A stretch of 22,500 nucleotides of DNA, taken from Theodoxus fluviatilis (Eukaryota; Mollusca; Gastropoda; Cycloneritida; Neritidae). Every line of letters begins with the position of its first letter. Position 1 is the stretch's first letter. The position numbers and the translations under genes are program-made. The stretch is taken from assembly GCA_034096865.1 (NCBI GenBank), contig JAWQFJ010017243.1, forward strand, positions 17,501 to 40,000. The letters run 5' to 3'. The notes beneath the pieces were generated by a model. The model worked only from the letters and a program-made list of their open reading frames with translations. It was not told where the DNA came from and did not search any database. This document shows positions 1-10,742 of the stretch, one piece after another.

Positions 1-922
1 GCGACATAGAATGCTGTGTTTTCTCTCCATCCAGTGCGACACGGAATGCTGTGTTTTCTCTCCATCCAGTGCGACATAGAATGCTGTGTTTTCTCTCCAT
101 CCAGTGCGACATAGAATGCTGTGTTTTCTCTCCATCCAGTGCGACATAGAATGCTGTGTTTTCTCTCCATCCAGCGCAACACGGAATGGTGTGTTTTCTC
201 TCCATCCAGCGCGACATAGAATGCTGTGTTTTCTCTCCATCCAGTACGACATAGAATGCTGTGTTTTCTCTCCATCCAGCGCGACATAGAATGCTGTGTT
301 TTCTCTCCATCCAGTGCGACATAGAATGCTGTGTTTTCTCTCCATCCAGTGCGACATAGAATGCTGTGTTTTCTCTCCATCCAGTGCGACATAGAATGCT
401 GTGTTTTCTCTCCATCCAGTGCGACATAGAATGCTGTGTTTTCTCTCCATCCAGTGCGACATAGAATGCTGTGTTTTCTCTCCATCCAGTGCGACATAGA
501 ATGCTGTGTTTTCTCTCCATCCAGTGCGACATAGAATGCTGTGTTTTCTCTCCATCCAGTGCGACATAGAATGCTGTGTTTTCTCTCCATCCAGCGCGAC
601 ATAGAATGCTGTGTTTTCTCTCCATCCCGTGCGACATAGAATGCTGTGTTTTCTCTCCATCCAGTGCGACATAGAATGCTGTGTTTTCTCTCCATCCAGT
701 GCGACATAGAATGCTGTGTTTTCTCTCCATCCAGCGCGACATAGAATGCTGTGTTTTCTCTCCATCCAGTGCGACATAGAATGCTGTGTTTTCTCTCCAT
801 CCAGTGCGACATAGAATACTGTGTTTTCTCTCCATCCAGTGCGACATAGAATGCTGTGTTTTCTCTCCATCCAGTGCGACACAGAATGCTGTGTTTTCTC
901 TCCATCCAGTGCGACATAGAAT
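1..922. repeat. 35-bp minisatellite array, 26 full units
   Basis: A head-to-tail array with a unit beginning gcgacatagaatgctg and ending ccatccagt. Unit starts fall at 1, 36, 71, 106 and so on to 911, so all 26 complete units are exactly 35 bp with no indel. The array then stops sharply 12 bases into unit 27 (after about 922). Units differ only at a few positions: acgg for atag in units 2 and 6, a final c for t in several units, and ccgt for cagt near 628. The array starts at base 1, so its left end lies outside the window. Since 35 is not a multiple of 3, open frames here cycle through all three frames and give 35-residue pseudo-repeats; they are not genes. Confidence 0.97.
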
Positions 923-1915
<993 letters not shown>

Positions 1916-2047
1916 GACAGGCAGACCGGTTCAGAGGAAGTTGGATCCACAAGCAGAGGAGCGTAAATTTATATAAGAGGAGATAACAGCTAATACGCTG
2001 TTACGCAGGGAAAAGGGGATTGTGGGAGTTAGGCAAGAAGTTTACAA

Positions 2048-2545
2048 ACAGGCATGCAGACAGGCGGGCGCGTAGTTGGGCAGGGAGACACGCAGGCAGG
2101 CAAGCATGTGGGCAGGGAGACAAGCAGGCAGACAAGCATGTGGGCAGGCAGGCATGTGGGCAGGCAGGCAGGCAGGTAGGCAGGCAGGTAGACAGGCAGG
2201 CAGGCAGACTCAAATACAGGCAGTTTGGCAGACAGACAAACAAGCAGGTAGACAAACATGCAGGCAGACATACAGGCAGACAGACAGACAGACAGGCAGA
2301 CACATATGCGGGCAAACAGGCAGGCAGGTAGGCAAGCAGGCAGGCAGAAATGCAGGCATGTTGAAAGACAAATAAACAGGCAGGGAGACATGCAGGCAGG
2401 ATGGCAATTAGACAAAAATACACTGAGGCAGGAGGGCAGGCAGGCAGGCAGGCCGGCATCCACGCAGACACGCAGGCAGGCAGGCAGGCACGCAGACAGG
2501 CAGACAGTCAGAGACAGACAGACTGGCATACAAGCAAACAGACAA
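2048..2545. repeat. CAGG/CAGA tetranucleotide-rich tract
   Basis: About 500 bp of degenerate CAGG, CAGA and CAAG tetranucleotides. Both strands carry overlapping Cys/Leu/Pro-rich or Gln/Arg/Gly-rich open frames, the signature of a stop-poor simple repeat and not of coding sequence. Confidence 0.93.
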
Positions 2546-2787
2546 GAAAAAGCTTGCGCACGGAAAAGTTGACAAACACACAGAAAGTTTATGTTTACAG
2601 GCGAAAGGGCAAGCAAAGAGATTAAAGTATGGATAAAGCAAATGTCGAAAGATATTTACATACATATAATGACAAGAAATGAGTATGAAGTGCGAAATCA
2701 ACAAGCAGATCATCCCAGTTCACTGAAAAGCGAAACTCTAACATTCAGACAAATAGTGGGGAAATGTTGTAAAATATGACATACGCT
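2546..2787. other. Spacer between CAGG tract and LINE
   Basis: AT-rich, with no recognisable coding or repeat structure. It ends at the left copy of the LINE target site duplication (2788). Confidence 0.6.
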
Positions 2788-3356
2788 AAGTGAAATGTAA
2801 CAACAGCAGCATTGGCAAAGTTGAAGCCAATATGGCGTGACAGAAATATCACTCTCGCGTCGAAGATCAGGCTCATGCGCACGCTGGCCATCTCCGTATT
2901 CTTGTATGCATGCGAGTCCCGGACACTCACATCTGAACTACAGAGACGGGTACAAGCCCTGGAAATGAGATAATACCGCAAGATTCTGAACATCTCATAT
3001 AAAGACCATGTCACGAATGAGGAAGTCAGCAACAGGATCAGGAGAGCAATTGGACAGTACGAAGACCTGCTCTCAATCGTGAAAAGCAGAAAGCTGAAGT
3101 GGTACGGTCACGTGTCAAGAGGCAGTGGGCTGACCAAGACCATCCTGCAAGGTACCGTAGCAGGTGGGAGAAGGAGAGGCAGGCAGATAAAGAGGTGGGA
3201 AGATAACACCAAAGAGTGGACAGGCGTGACCTTTGCTGACTCACAGCGAGCCACAGAGGATAGAGATCGATGGAGGAAGATTGTCCGAAAGTCATCAGTG
3301 GTGCCTCAACAACCCATCTCAGGGTTAAGAGACTGAACTGAACTGAAGTGAAATGT
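2788..3356 (+). mobile_element. 5'-truncated RTE-like LINE with 11-bp target site duplication
   Basis: The insertion is bounded by perfect copies of aagtgaaatgt at 2788-2798 and 3346-3356. Between them lies only the 3' end of a non-LTR retrotransposon. Its coding frame ends at 3336 with a TGA, followed at once by a short ACTGA-type tandem tail (gactgaactgaactg). A short tandem-repeat tail in place of poly(A) is a known property of RTE-clade LINEs. The 5' end is truncated, as usual for target-primed reverse transcription. The boundaries are directly visible; the clade assignment is inferred from protein similarity recalled from memory. Confidence 0.9.
2800..3336 (+). pseudogene. C-terminal end of LINE endonuclease/reverse transcriptase (broken)
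   Basis: In the frame starting at 2800 the translation reads through segments characteristic of the post-RT C-terminus of invertebrate endonuclease-reverse transcriptases: IWRDRNITLASKIRLM, FLYACESRTLTSEL, YRKILNISYKDHVTNEE, KLKWYGHVSRGSGL, GRRRGRQIKRWEDN and KSSVVPQQP. One in-frame TAA at 2971-2973 replaces the Cys expected before YRKIL. No catalytic RT or endonuclease motifs are present because the 5' part is missing. It ends in LRD-stop, as this family normally does. It is non-functional. Confidence 0.9.
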
Positions 3357-3692
3357 GGACATCATTTGTTCACACTTACCACAATCTTGTGTCCGTGGAT
3401 GGTTGAGTCATAAGCCTGCCCACCGAAGTAAACCAAAGCGGGGCAAACTACGACACTGCAAAAAGTTCTGCTAGAAAGTGAAAAACACACCTCCAAAACT
3501 AGAGCGTGAATTGCGTGAACATCTAGTCTGACGTCATTTACTGACTACGTCACTTCAGTTTCTTCGCCCCCCAGAAAGAAGCTGGGAGTGTCAAGTGTCC
3601 GTCCACATTCTTCAAATGGAATCAAAGAGAGATGATCATTTTTGCAACCTCAGTACGGTAGCAAAAGCGTCCTAGAACCGAAATGCTAGTCT
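3357..3692. other. Unassigned spacer
   Basis: I see no coding sequence, tandem repeat or mobile-element signature in this segment. Confidence 0.5.
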
Positions 3693-3702
3693 GTGGTATC
3701 TA

Positions 3703-3917
<215 letters not shown>

Positions 3918-4273
3918 TGACGGCTGGTTCATCGGATCCGAGGATCACAGGGTATGATGTCTCTGGAGACATGCCGTCAGATGACTGTGTAGGACAATCA
4001 TTGAGCGATACACTCTGGCACACCTTGGGCAGGTGAATCTTTGGTTGGGGGGCTCTAATGGGCCGATGTGTTCCTCCCTCTGCGCTTGTCTTCTACGGTC
4101 TCTCTTCTCGCTGTTTCGAAGGCCTCAGTGCCTCGCTTTGACAACGCCCTCCATGTGTGTCTGTCTCTGGCATTGCTTTCACGGTCTTTGTCAGGGACAC
4201 CAGCCACTCTGAGCTGGCGCTTCACCTGATCCTTGAAGCGCTTTCGTGGGGCTCGTCGGTCACGTTTGCCCAG

Positions 4274-4392
4274 GCATCGCTCTACCTGGAGCATCGCTCT
4301 ACCTGGAGCATCGCTCTACCTGGAGCATCGCTCTACCTGGAGCATCGCTCTACCTGGAGCATCGCTCTACCTGGAGCATCGCTCTACCTGGA
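4274..4392. repeat. 17-bp tandem repeat inside the LINE, 7 units
   Basis: The unit gcatcgctctacctgga starts at 4274 and recurs every 17 bp to 4392, essentially without divergence. An eighth partial unit merges into gcatagct. It interrupts the LINE coding frame between the ISRMEDLRLPKAML segment and the RRAPRKRF segment, so it expanded after or during insertion. Confidence 0.95.
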
Positions 4393-4496
4393 GCATAGCT
4401 TTGGGCAATCGCAGGTCCTCCATGCGTGATAGATGTCCTGCCCTGGAGCATAGCTTTGGGCAATCGCAGGTCCTCCATGCGTGATATATGTCCTGC
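4387..4496. repeat. 55-bp tandem duplication inside the LINE
   Basis: Two nearly identical 55-bp copies (ctggagcatagctttgggc... to ...tgtcctgcc) lie head to tail, starting near 4387 and 4442. They duplicate the part of the LINE coding the ISRMEDLRLPK segment and directly adjoin the 17-bp array. Confidence 0.93.
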
Positions 4497-4514
4497 CCAG
4501 CGGAGTGGTACCTA

Positions 4515-5021
4515 CAGACTTAGAAAAATGATAGACAGTATTTAGATAGGCACTGCAATTTAAGTGTGGAAAAATAATTTTGTCTGATTGCGCAACACCC
4601 CACCTCATTATCACGTTGCATCTGTCATACTCGTGAACATATTGAGCAAGCATTTGATATGGTTACAGGCCGTGGGCTTTCATCTAACAGTGTAACTCAT
4701 TTGCATTGGCCGTTGAGAGATGTACGTAAGAACTGCTCCTGGGCCAGATTTTTTATGTAGCTTGTATTCAAGTAGGACGTTGCTCTGCAAAATGTACTTG
4801 AAAATCCGTTTTCTTTAAAAGCTCTTTTTGGAGACATATGTATTCAATTTATCATCACTCAGTAACAGCTTCACACATAATAATATTACTATCATTTTAA
4901 GGGGCATTTTATTGCACTTTATGCTGACATAAAAATCTGATAAAATTACAAAAGGAATCCAAACGACTCGTATAGGGAAGACCGTTCACACTACTGTGCA
5001 CACTGAGCACCACAGTTCGGC
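4515..5021. other. Unassigned AT-rich spacer
   Basis: No coding sequence or repeat recognised here. Confidence 0.5.
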
Positions 5022-6665
5022 AATGCATGCGACCAAAGACACTCTCTAACGGGACCGCCAGCTTCTGCAGTTTTGACGCGGTTTGTCATTTGGCCTCTCT
5101 GTGACGTTTTGACATTCGCGGGAACATCACTTCCGGTAGAATGAAAGCTACAGTAGACTAGTATTAATCATGTTTTCACACAGTAGTGTCTTTCGTGCGT
5201 ATCTGCATTTAACTAAATCAAAGATTGAAAGAAAGTGGTGTATTTCTTTCGTAATGAAAGACACTTTGAGCGTAATTCATAGTCGATCAATTTGTTTACA
5301 TTTGCCAGACCAGTGCGGGAATGTACGCATGATTTTTCACTCACATGCGAAGCAAAAGTGAGTCTATGTACTCACCCGTTTCGTCCGTCCGGGCGTCCGG
5401 GCGTCCGGGCGTCCGGGCGTCCGGGCGTCTGGGCGTTTGTACAGTCTTTGACGTTGGATTTTTCTCGGACACTATTAAGTCTATCAACACCCAATTTGGC
5501 ATGATGGTGTAGGATGACACGGCGTACAAAAAAAAACATAATGACTTGACCTTGCTTCAAGGTCAAGGTCGCAGGGGCCGTCTAAAAACACCCATTTTTC
5601 ACATTTTCTCAATTTTTGACAGACGTTTATGAGATTGGATACCTGACCTATATATGGTTTATAGGGCAAAGTAATCCCTATCTTTTGATACCAGTTTGAT
5701 TGACCTTGCTTCAAGGTCACAGGAGCTCTTTTAAGTTGGATTGTATACTTTTTATGTAAGATTACTCTTCCAAACTTCATAACATTGTAGTACACATGTT
5801 ATACTTTCATACTAGGTCATCCGTGTCGTCCGTCCGTGCGTCCGTGCGTCCGGGCGTCTGGGCGTCCTGTAATCCTTAAAAAACTTTAACGTTGGATTGT
5901 TCTCGGAGACTATTAAGTCTATCAACACCCAATTTAGCGTGATGGTGTAGGATGACAAGGCCTTACAAAACATACATAGTGACTTGACCTTGCTTCAAGG
6001 TCAATGTCACAGGAGCTCTTTAAAGTTGGATTGTAGTACACATGTTATACTTTCATCATGAGACACATTTGGTCATATTTCATCAACCTAAAGGTCACTT
6101 TGACCCTTATGAAATGTGACCAAAATGGGGTAGTGAACCACTAAAAGTGACCATATCTCATGGTAGAAAGTGCCAATAAGCACCATTGTGCTTCCTATGT
6201 CTTGAATTAACAGCTTTGTGTTGCATGACCATGTATTTTGGTAGGAAAAATGTGTAAAGCAATTCTTAATGAATGATGCCATTGCTAGGTTTAGTTGTTG
6301 GACCTTGATCTTGAAGGTGACCTGAAGGTCAAGGTCATGTACAGGTTAAGGTCATGTACAGGTCAAGGTCAAGCATGTGAGTCGTATGGGCTTTGCCCTT
6401 CTTGTTCAGTGTTGCCGTTAGTTTTATTGCAAAGGTTTAGGTGCTGTACTTGTCATCAAGAAGTATTCTTCAGACTGACAAATCAATATTATAAGTTAGT
6501 AAGCTTTCATCTGGGAGCGAACAGTGCAGCTATTGTAAAAGAGTGGCTCACCGGAAGTGATGTTCCTGCGAGTCACGGTGCCCGGGACTTCTCTCGCAAT
6601 TCAGCAAAGCTGGAGATCCTGTTAGATAGTGTCTTTGTTTCGTTAGATAGTGTCTTTGATGCGAC
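5022..6665. mobile_element. Foldback (inverted-repeat) element containing copy A
   Basis: The left arm (about 5022-5160) and right arm (about 6500-6665) are inverted copies of each other. The left arm reads caaagacactctctaac, then gccagctt, then ggaacatcacttccggt and atgaaagct. The reverse complement of the right arm has caaagacactatctaac, then tccagctt, ggaacatcacttccggt and atgaaagct in the same order, with small indels. The right arm also carries a 21-bp tandem duplication (6621-6662, gttagatagtgtctttg). The interior is mostly copy A of the AAGGTCA-rich repeat, which does not share these arms in its other copies. It was therefore probably inserted into a pre-existing palindromic, MITE- or foldback-like transposon. 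The exact outer ends are uncertain. Confidence 0.7.
5333..6403 (-). mobile_element. AAGGTCA-rich dispersed repeat, copy A
   Basis: This is the same family as copies B, C and D but in opposite orientation; the strand given is the one on which it reads like B-D. The plus-strand left end is a T run followed by actcacatgcgaagcaaaag. The right end is gggctttgcccttctt. Between them lie many TTGACCTTGCTTCAAGGTCA-like motifs and GTCCGGGC octamer repeats (5382-5436 and 5821-5865). Copy A is longer because a block with its own octamer head, cgttggatt and ctattaagtctatcaacaccc is present twice (about 5385-5815 and 5821-6055, the second lacking an internal part). There is no coding capacity, so it is a non-autonomous element of unknown class. 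Confidence 0.88.
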
Positions 6666-6885
6666 ATCTCATGACTTGGTTGCACCACAAAACAAACCAA
6701 ATCTGAAATACTCAAACGGGTGTCCTATCCAACAAGCCATGACTCCTCTGAGAATTCACCACATATCACGCAATGCAACGTCGAAATCCAATAAAACAGT
6801 AACTCACCTAGATGATGATAGAGTTGAACGATTTAAACATTTCGGACAGGCTTGGTGTAGCTTGCAAGATCAATTGTTTATATTT
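6666..6885. other. Unassigned spacer
   Basis: An open frame spans 6295-7125, but it joins unrelated repeat ends and a CATC microsatellite and has no recognisable domain. I do not call a gene. Confidence 0.5.
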
Positions 6886-7075
6886 CCATCCATCCATCCA
6901 TCCATCCGTCCGTCCGTCCATCCATCCATCCATCCATCCATCCATCCATCCATCCATCCATCCATCCATTCGTCCATTCATTCATTCATCTGTAGATCCA
7001 TCCATCCATCCGTCCTTCCCCCAAGCATACATTCGTTACTTCATTCATTTATTCATTCATTCATCCATCATTCGT
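6886..7075. repeat. (CATC)n microsatellite with CGTC and CATT variants
   Basis: Tetranucleotide repeat, purest at 6887-6968, becoming CATT-rich toward the right. Proline-Ser-Ile-His open frames across it are artefacts of the repeat. Confidence 0.95.
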
Positions 7076-7415
7076 TTGATCTTAGTTTTCTTTGTATTCT
7101 TCTTTTATTCATTCGTGCACTTTAAAACTGCTGGCTTGTTTGTTTATTCTTTCGATCATTGTTTTTAGTTCGTTCGTTCTTTCATATACATGCGTTCGTT
7201 CCTTCCTTACTGGGTGTTTTGCTTATGCGTGTTTTCGTAAATGGCAGCACGTACTAAATTCCTAAATAATTTTATTTAAATTAGCAAAATTTAATTGTAC
7301 CTTTTCATGGAATTTATATTTGTTTTATGATTTTTTTGGCTTCTGAGATCGTTATGTTATTACAAAAATGGCAATCAATTTCAAGTTTTTCCTTGCCCTC
7401 GACCGGACCAACCCT
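7076..7415. other. AT-rich spacer
   Basis: TTCG/TTCT-rich remnants continue to about 7210, then AT-rich sequence with no recognised feature. Confidence 0.5.
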
Positions 7416-7475
7416 ATGAATGGATGGATGGAGTTTTACGGCGTATCAGCATTTGTAGGCTATGTGAGACCATTG
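7416..7475 (+). repeat. GGAT-headed short interspersed repeat, copy 1
   Basis: (GGAT)n followed by ggagttttacggcgtatcagc and ttgtaggctat. The same arrangement recurs at 15477-15540 and, more diverged, at 15749-15810. The sequence upstream (ttgccct...ccgac/ccgga) is also shared with the third copy, so the element may extend left of the GGAT block. No coding capacity; family name not known to me. Confidence 0.7.
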
Positions 7476-7729
7476 CACACACGTATCACTAGAAAAGTTT
7501 AGAGTTAGCGCAAACCAAGTCACGATGATCCTAGTTAGTGACCTCTGACGAATCTCGAAGGGAGACGCTGTGGGTCAGTTCTTAACCCCTCAACCCATAG
7601 GGACCAACCCGAATCGTTGGACTACTGTATAGATGTGGCCGCCAATTTCAACAACACAGTTGTACTGCTGTCGCTTGGAAGATTATTTCGTAGATAACCC
7701 GTAAGTCTGTTATGGCGGGCGACTGGACC
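7476..7729. other. Unassigned spacer
   Basis: No gene or repeat recognised. Confidence 0.5.
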
Positions 7730-7990
7730 TTGTTGCTGATTCGTTGTTGCTATTTCTATTGTATTCGCTGCTGTGGTTGTTGATGCTGTTGTTGATGTTG
7801 TCGTCATCATCGTTGTTGCAGCTGTTATTGAAGCTGTTGTTTTGTAGTTGGTGTTGTTGATGCTGCCACGGTTGTTGCAGTTCTCTTCAACGCTGTTGAT
7901 GTGGTATCTGCTGCTGCTGCTGTCATTGTTGCTGATGTGCTTCTTTATGACCTTGTAGTTGTCCTCGGTTTGGCTCAACGATTCACTTGA
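7730..7990. repeat. Degenerate GTT/GCT trinucleotide tract
   Basis: Repeated gttgttg, gctgttg and gctgctgctgct blocks. The 118-codon minus-strand open frame (7622-7978) is Thr/Asn/Ser-rich as expected from AAC/ACC repeats and is not supported as a gene. Confidence 0.8.
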
Positions 7991-8109
7991 TTCCTGTTGT
8001 CGTTACTTTTATCATGTTCTTCCTGTTGCTCTTGTTTCTACTCGTGTTATAGATTTTCTTGTTCTATTTCTTCTTTTCTTTTCATGTTGTTTTTGTCATT
8101 GCTATTTTT

Positions 8110-8993
8110 ATCGTCTCCGTCGTCGTCGTCGTCGTCGTCGTCCTCCTGCTGCTCCTCCTCCTCCGGGTCACCTCCTCCTCCGCCGCCTTCTCCTCTTCCT
8201 CCTGCTTCTCCTCCTCTTCCTCCTGCTCCTCCTCCTCTTCCTCCTGCTTCTCCTCTTTTCCTCCTCCTCTTTCTGCTCCTCCTTTTTTCCTCTTCCTCTT
8301 GTTCCGCCTCCTTCTTTTCCTCCTCCTCCTTCTGTTTCGCGGCCTCCTTCTGCACCTGCTCCTCCACATTCTCTTCCTCCTTCTGCTCCTGCTCCTCGTG
8401 TTCTTCCTGCTCGTGCTCCTCGTGCTCCTCCTGCTCTTGCTTCTTTTGCTCTTGCTTCTCCTCCTTTTGCACCTGCTCCTCCTTATCCTGCTTCTGCTCA
8501 TGCTCCTCCTTATATTCCTCCTCCTATTCTTTATATGCCTTCTCCTCCTCCTCCTCCTCTTCCTCCTCCCCCTCCTCCTCCTCCTCCTTCTCCTCCTCCT
8601 CCTCCTCCTCCTCCTCCTCCTCCTCCTCCTCCTCCTCCTCATCCTCCTCCTCCTCCTCCTCCTCCTCCTGCTCCTCCCTCCTCCCTCCTCCCTCCTCCTC
8701 CTCCTACTCCTCCCTCCTCCTCCTCCTCCTCCTCCTCCTCCTCCTCCTCCTGCTCCTCCTCATCCTCCTCCTCTTCCTCCTCCTCCTCTTGCTCCTCCTC
8801 CTCCTCCTCCTCCTCCTCCTCCTCCTCCTCCTGCTCCTGCTCCTCCTCCTCCTCCTCCTCCTCCTCCTCCTCCTCCTCCTCCTCTTCCTCCTCTTCCTCC
8901 TCCTCATCTTGCTCCTCCTCCTCTTCCTCCTCCTCCTCCTCCTCCTCCTCCTCCTCCTCCTCCTCCTCCTCCTCCTCCTCCTTTTGCTCCCCT
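8110..8993. repeat. Very long (CCT)n pyrimidine tract
   Basis: About 880 bp, purest from 8535 to 8985, composed almost wholly of C and T on the plus strand with sparse G and A interruptions. It begins with a short GTC block (8115-8140). Poly-Ser, poly-Leu, poly-Pro and, on the other strand, poly-Glu and poly-Arg open frames all arise from the same triplet in different frames. None is a credible protein. Confidence 0.97.
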
Positions 8994-10505
8994 CTTAATC
9001 TCCTAATTTTGTGTTTACTTGTTTGCGGTAGCCTACTTGTATTAATTACCAGCATGTCTTCAGCATCAGCAATTTCACACCTTGGGTCGTTCTTTTATTT
9101 CCTTTTTGAATAACACAACTTTCCTTTCAAGGAATGGATATGGAACGTAGTCTTTGCAAAATACATCACGCTCTCATGTATAACCTGTATACAAAATAAA
9201 GCTGGAACCATACAGAAAGTTACATTTTCTACAAGCATGACGGAAGCCCTGATTACGTCCCAATGTTTTATTATTGACGAAGAATATAATTTTTTGGTTG
9301 TTGTTCTTTGGTCTGATACAGATTAAATGCGTCGATGTGAACGTCTTCATACAGTATGACAAACTCTCCCCATACAGCTGTGTAGAAGAATATGTGATAT
9401 ATGGAAAGAAATAGTCTTCGATTCGTAATAAAGGCCAATACCCATGAGACTCATCGTCACAATTACGGTAAGAAATGAATTTCTGTTCAGGATTTCATAA
9501 CGTTTTATTTTGTTTTATATAAAGCTCTTCGCTGTTATCGCATTTGCACTGTTACCACCAAAGCTGACGAAATAACCGCATACGTGTGTTGTACGCTGCT
9601 GTCGAAATGAAGGGTAGATTCTGATTTTAAAATGACATCAACAGCTCTCATGTGTTGGTAAAATTGTTTGTGACTTGTTCGTATCTTTCCATTACTTTGC
9701 GGTATGAGTTTGTGCGTAGGTCTAGTAGCATGAGCAAAAACAAAATAATATCTTTTTTTCCTTTCTTTCTAGATAGAGCATAAGTCATTTTGATTACAAG
9801 TTGAATTACATAACAATCCTGATTCTGATACGTGTCAACACAAACATCCCTCCGTTTGTTTAGAATAAGCAGAGAAACATCAGGTGCCCCCAGCTTTACT
9901 AACGCAAGACGGAGATGTTGAATGTCCAATTCGCTATGATATGTTTTAACACCTTTTGTCTGTGATAACATTTTAAAAGTCAATAAGTCTTTGTCATTAA
10001 TTTCGAAGTATGCAAGGCTTTAGTTGTATTCTTGCCTTTGAGTTCTGTAATGTCTTTACTATCTTTTCAATACTTATATTTTTCTTTTTTCTCTTTCGAG
10101 ATAATCTTTTACCATAAAAACGTTTATTTAGATCGAGTATTTTATTATTACCATTATGGCTTTATAGGTCTGAGAGACTCTTAAACTCCATCGGTCCAGA
10201 TAATCCATTAAACCCATATTTTTCCCGCCTCAGGAATAGAACCACCACTCTGCTCCTCGAGCATTTTCTAACTCCAAAGCATACTCACTGATCTCCCTCC
10301 ACCTGTCTAAAACAGGGTTTCAACAAGCGAGTAGAGGCTGCGGGGCTGACCATGCACTTCTGTAAGAGGGGAGAAAAATGGGGGTGGGGGTGGGGTTGGA
10401 GCTAGGGGGCTGCCATCTATCCATCCATACAGTCAGACAAAAGACTGCTGGTTTGAACGACATTCCGTCTGAGTTCAAAACGAATGTGACGGCTTACTTG
10501 CCTGT
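8994..10505. other. AT-rich stretch without a supported gene
   Basis: There is one complex open frame on the minus strand (9648-9983, 111 codons) that is not low complexity, but I recognise no domain and see no supporting signal. It may be chance or a decayed element. A G-rich run at 10380-10409 (five, five, four and five consecutive G) could in principle form a G-quadruplex, although its last loop is nine bases. Nothing else is recognisable. Confidence 0.5.
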
Positions 10506-10506
10506 C

Positions 10507-10712
10507 AAAAAACAAAAATGTGTCTAAATATAGAGTGTTCGTTGATCTATGAATAGATCTAGAAAACCCTACAAGTGACGTTCGACCTGCACAGTGCGTT
10601 TGTCGATCTACAAATAGAACGCTCCTTGTCATTTCAATCGACCGGGAATTTTCCGATCTGTCCGTATATCAACGTCCGTTCTATGTTTGGACACACATTT
10701 TTTGTAACAAAA
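10507..10712. mobile_element. Short MITE-like inverted-repeat element
   Basis: The left end (10507-10546) reads aaaaatgtgtctaaatatag then gtgttcgttgat. The right end (about 10665-10712) is its inverted copy: atcaacgtccgttctatg then tttggacacacattttttg. The arms are about 40 bp with a 2-bp indel and several mismatches. The 205-bp length and lack of coding sequence fit a MITE. A third copy of the arm in the right-end orientation lies at 11741-11778, beyond copy B. Confidence 0.65.
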
Positions 10713-10742
10713 ATCGTCCCCTGTATTAATAGATATTGGAAC

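Noticed and set aside
1..922. Possible CRISPR array
   Set aside because: The whole 35-bp unit repeats without unique spacers and the context is eukaryotic; this is a minisatellite.
2001..2616. Several Cys/Leu/Pro or Arg/Gln/Gly open frames
   Set aside because: They arise from the CAGG/CAGA repeat; overlapping frames on both strands cannot all be coding.
5333..6403. Helitron identity for the AAGGTCA-rich repeat, suggested by terminal hairpins
   Set aside because: Copy B has a 13-bp target duplication and the ends lack the TC...CTRR pattern, which does not fit Helitrons.
6295..7125. 276-codon plus-strand frame
   Set aside because: It starts within copy A, crosses the foldback arm and ends in the CATC microsatellite; no domain is recognisable, so it is a chimera of repeats.
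7959..9113. Long Ser/Leu/Pro-rich open frames (up to 384 codons) and their Glu/Arg counterparts on the other strand
   Set aside because: All frames of a CCT tract stay open; the products are homopolymer-like in every frame and there is no domain or codon signal.
9648..9983. 111-codon minus-strand frame with normal-looking composition
   Set aside because: No recognisable domain, AT-rich surroundings and no supporting signal; length is compatible with chance in 22 kb. Kept only as a note.
10380..10409. G-quadruplex motif as a standalone feature
   Set aside because: Four G runs are present but the last loop is nine bases and no gene or promoter is nearby; mentioned only in the regional description.
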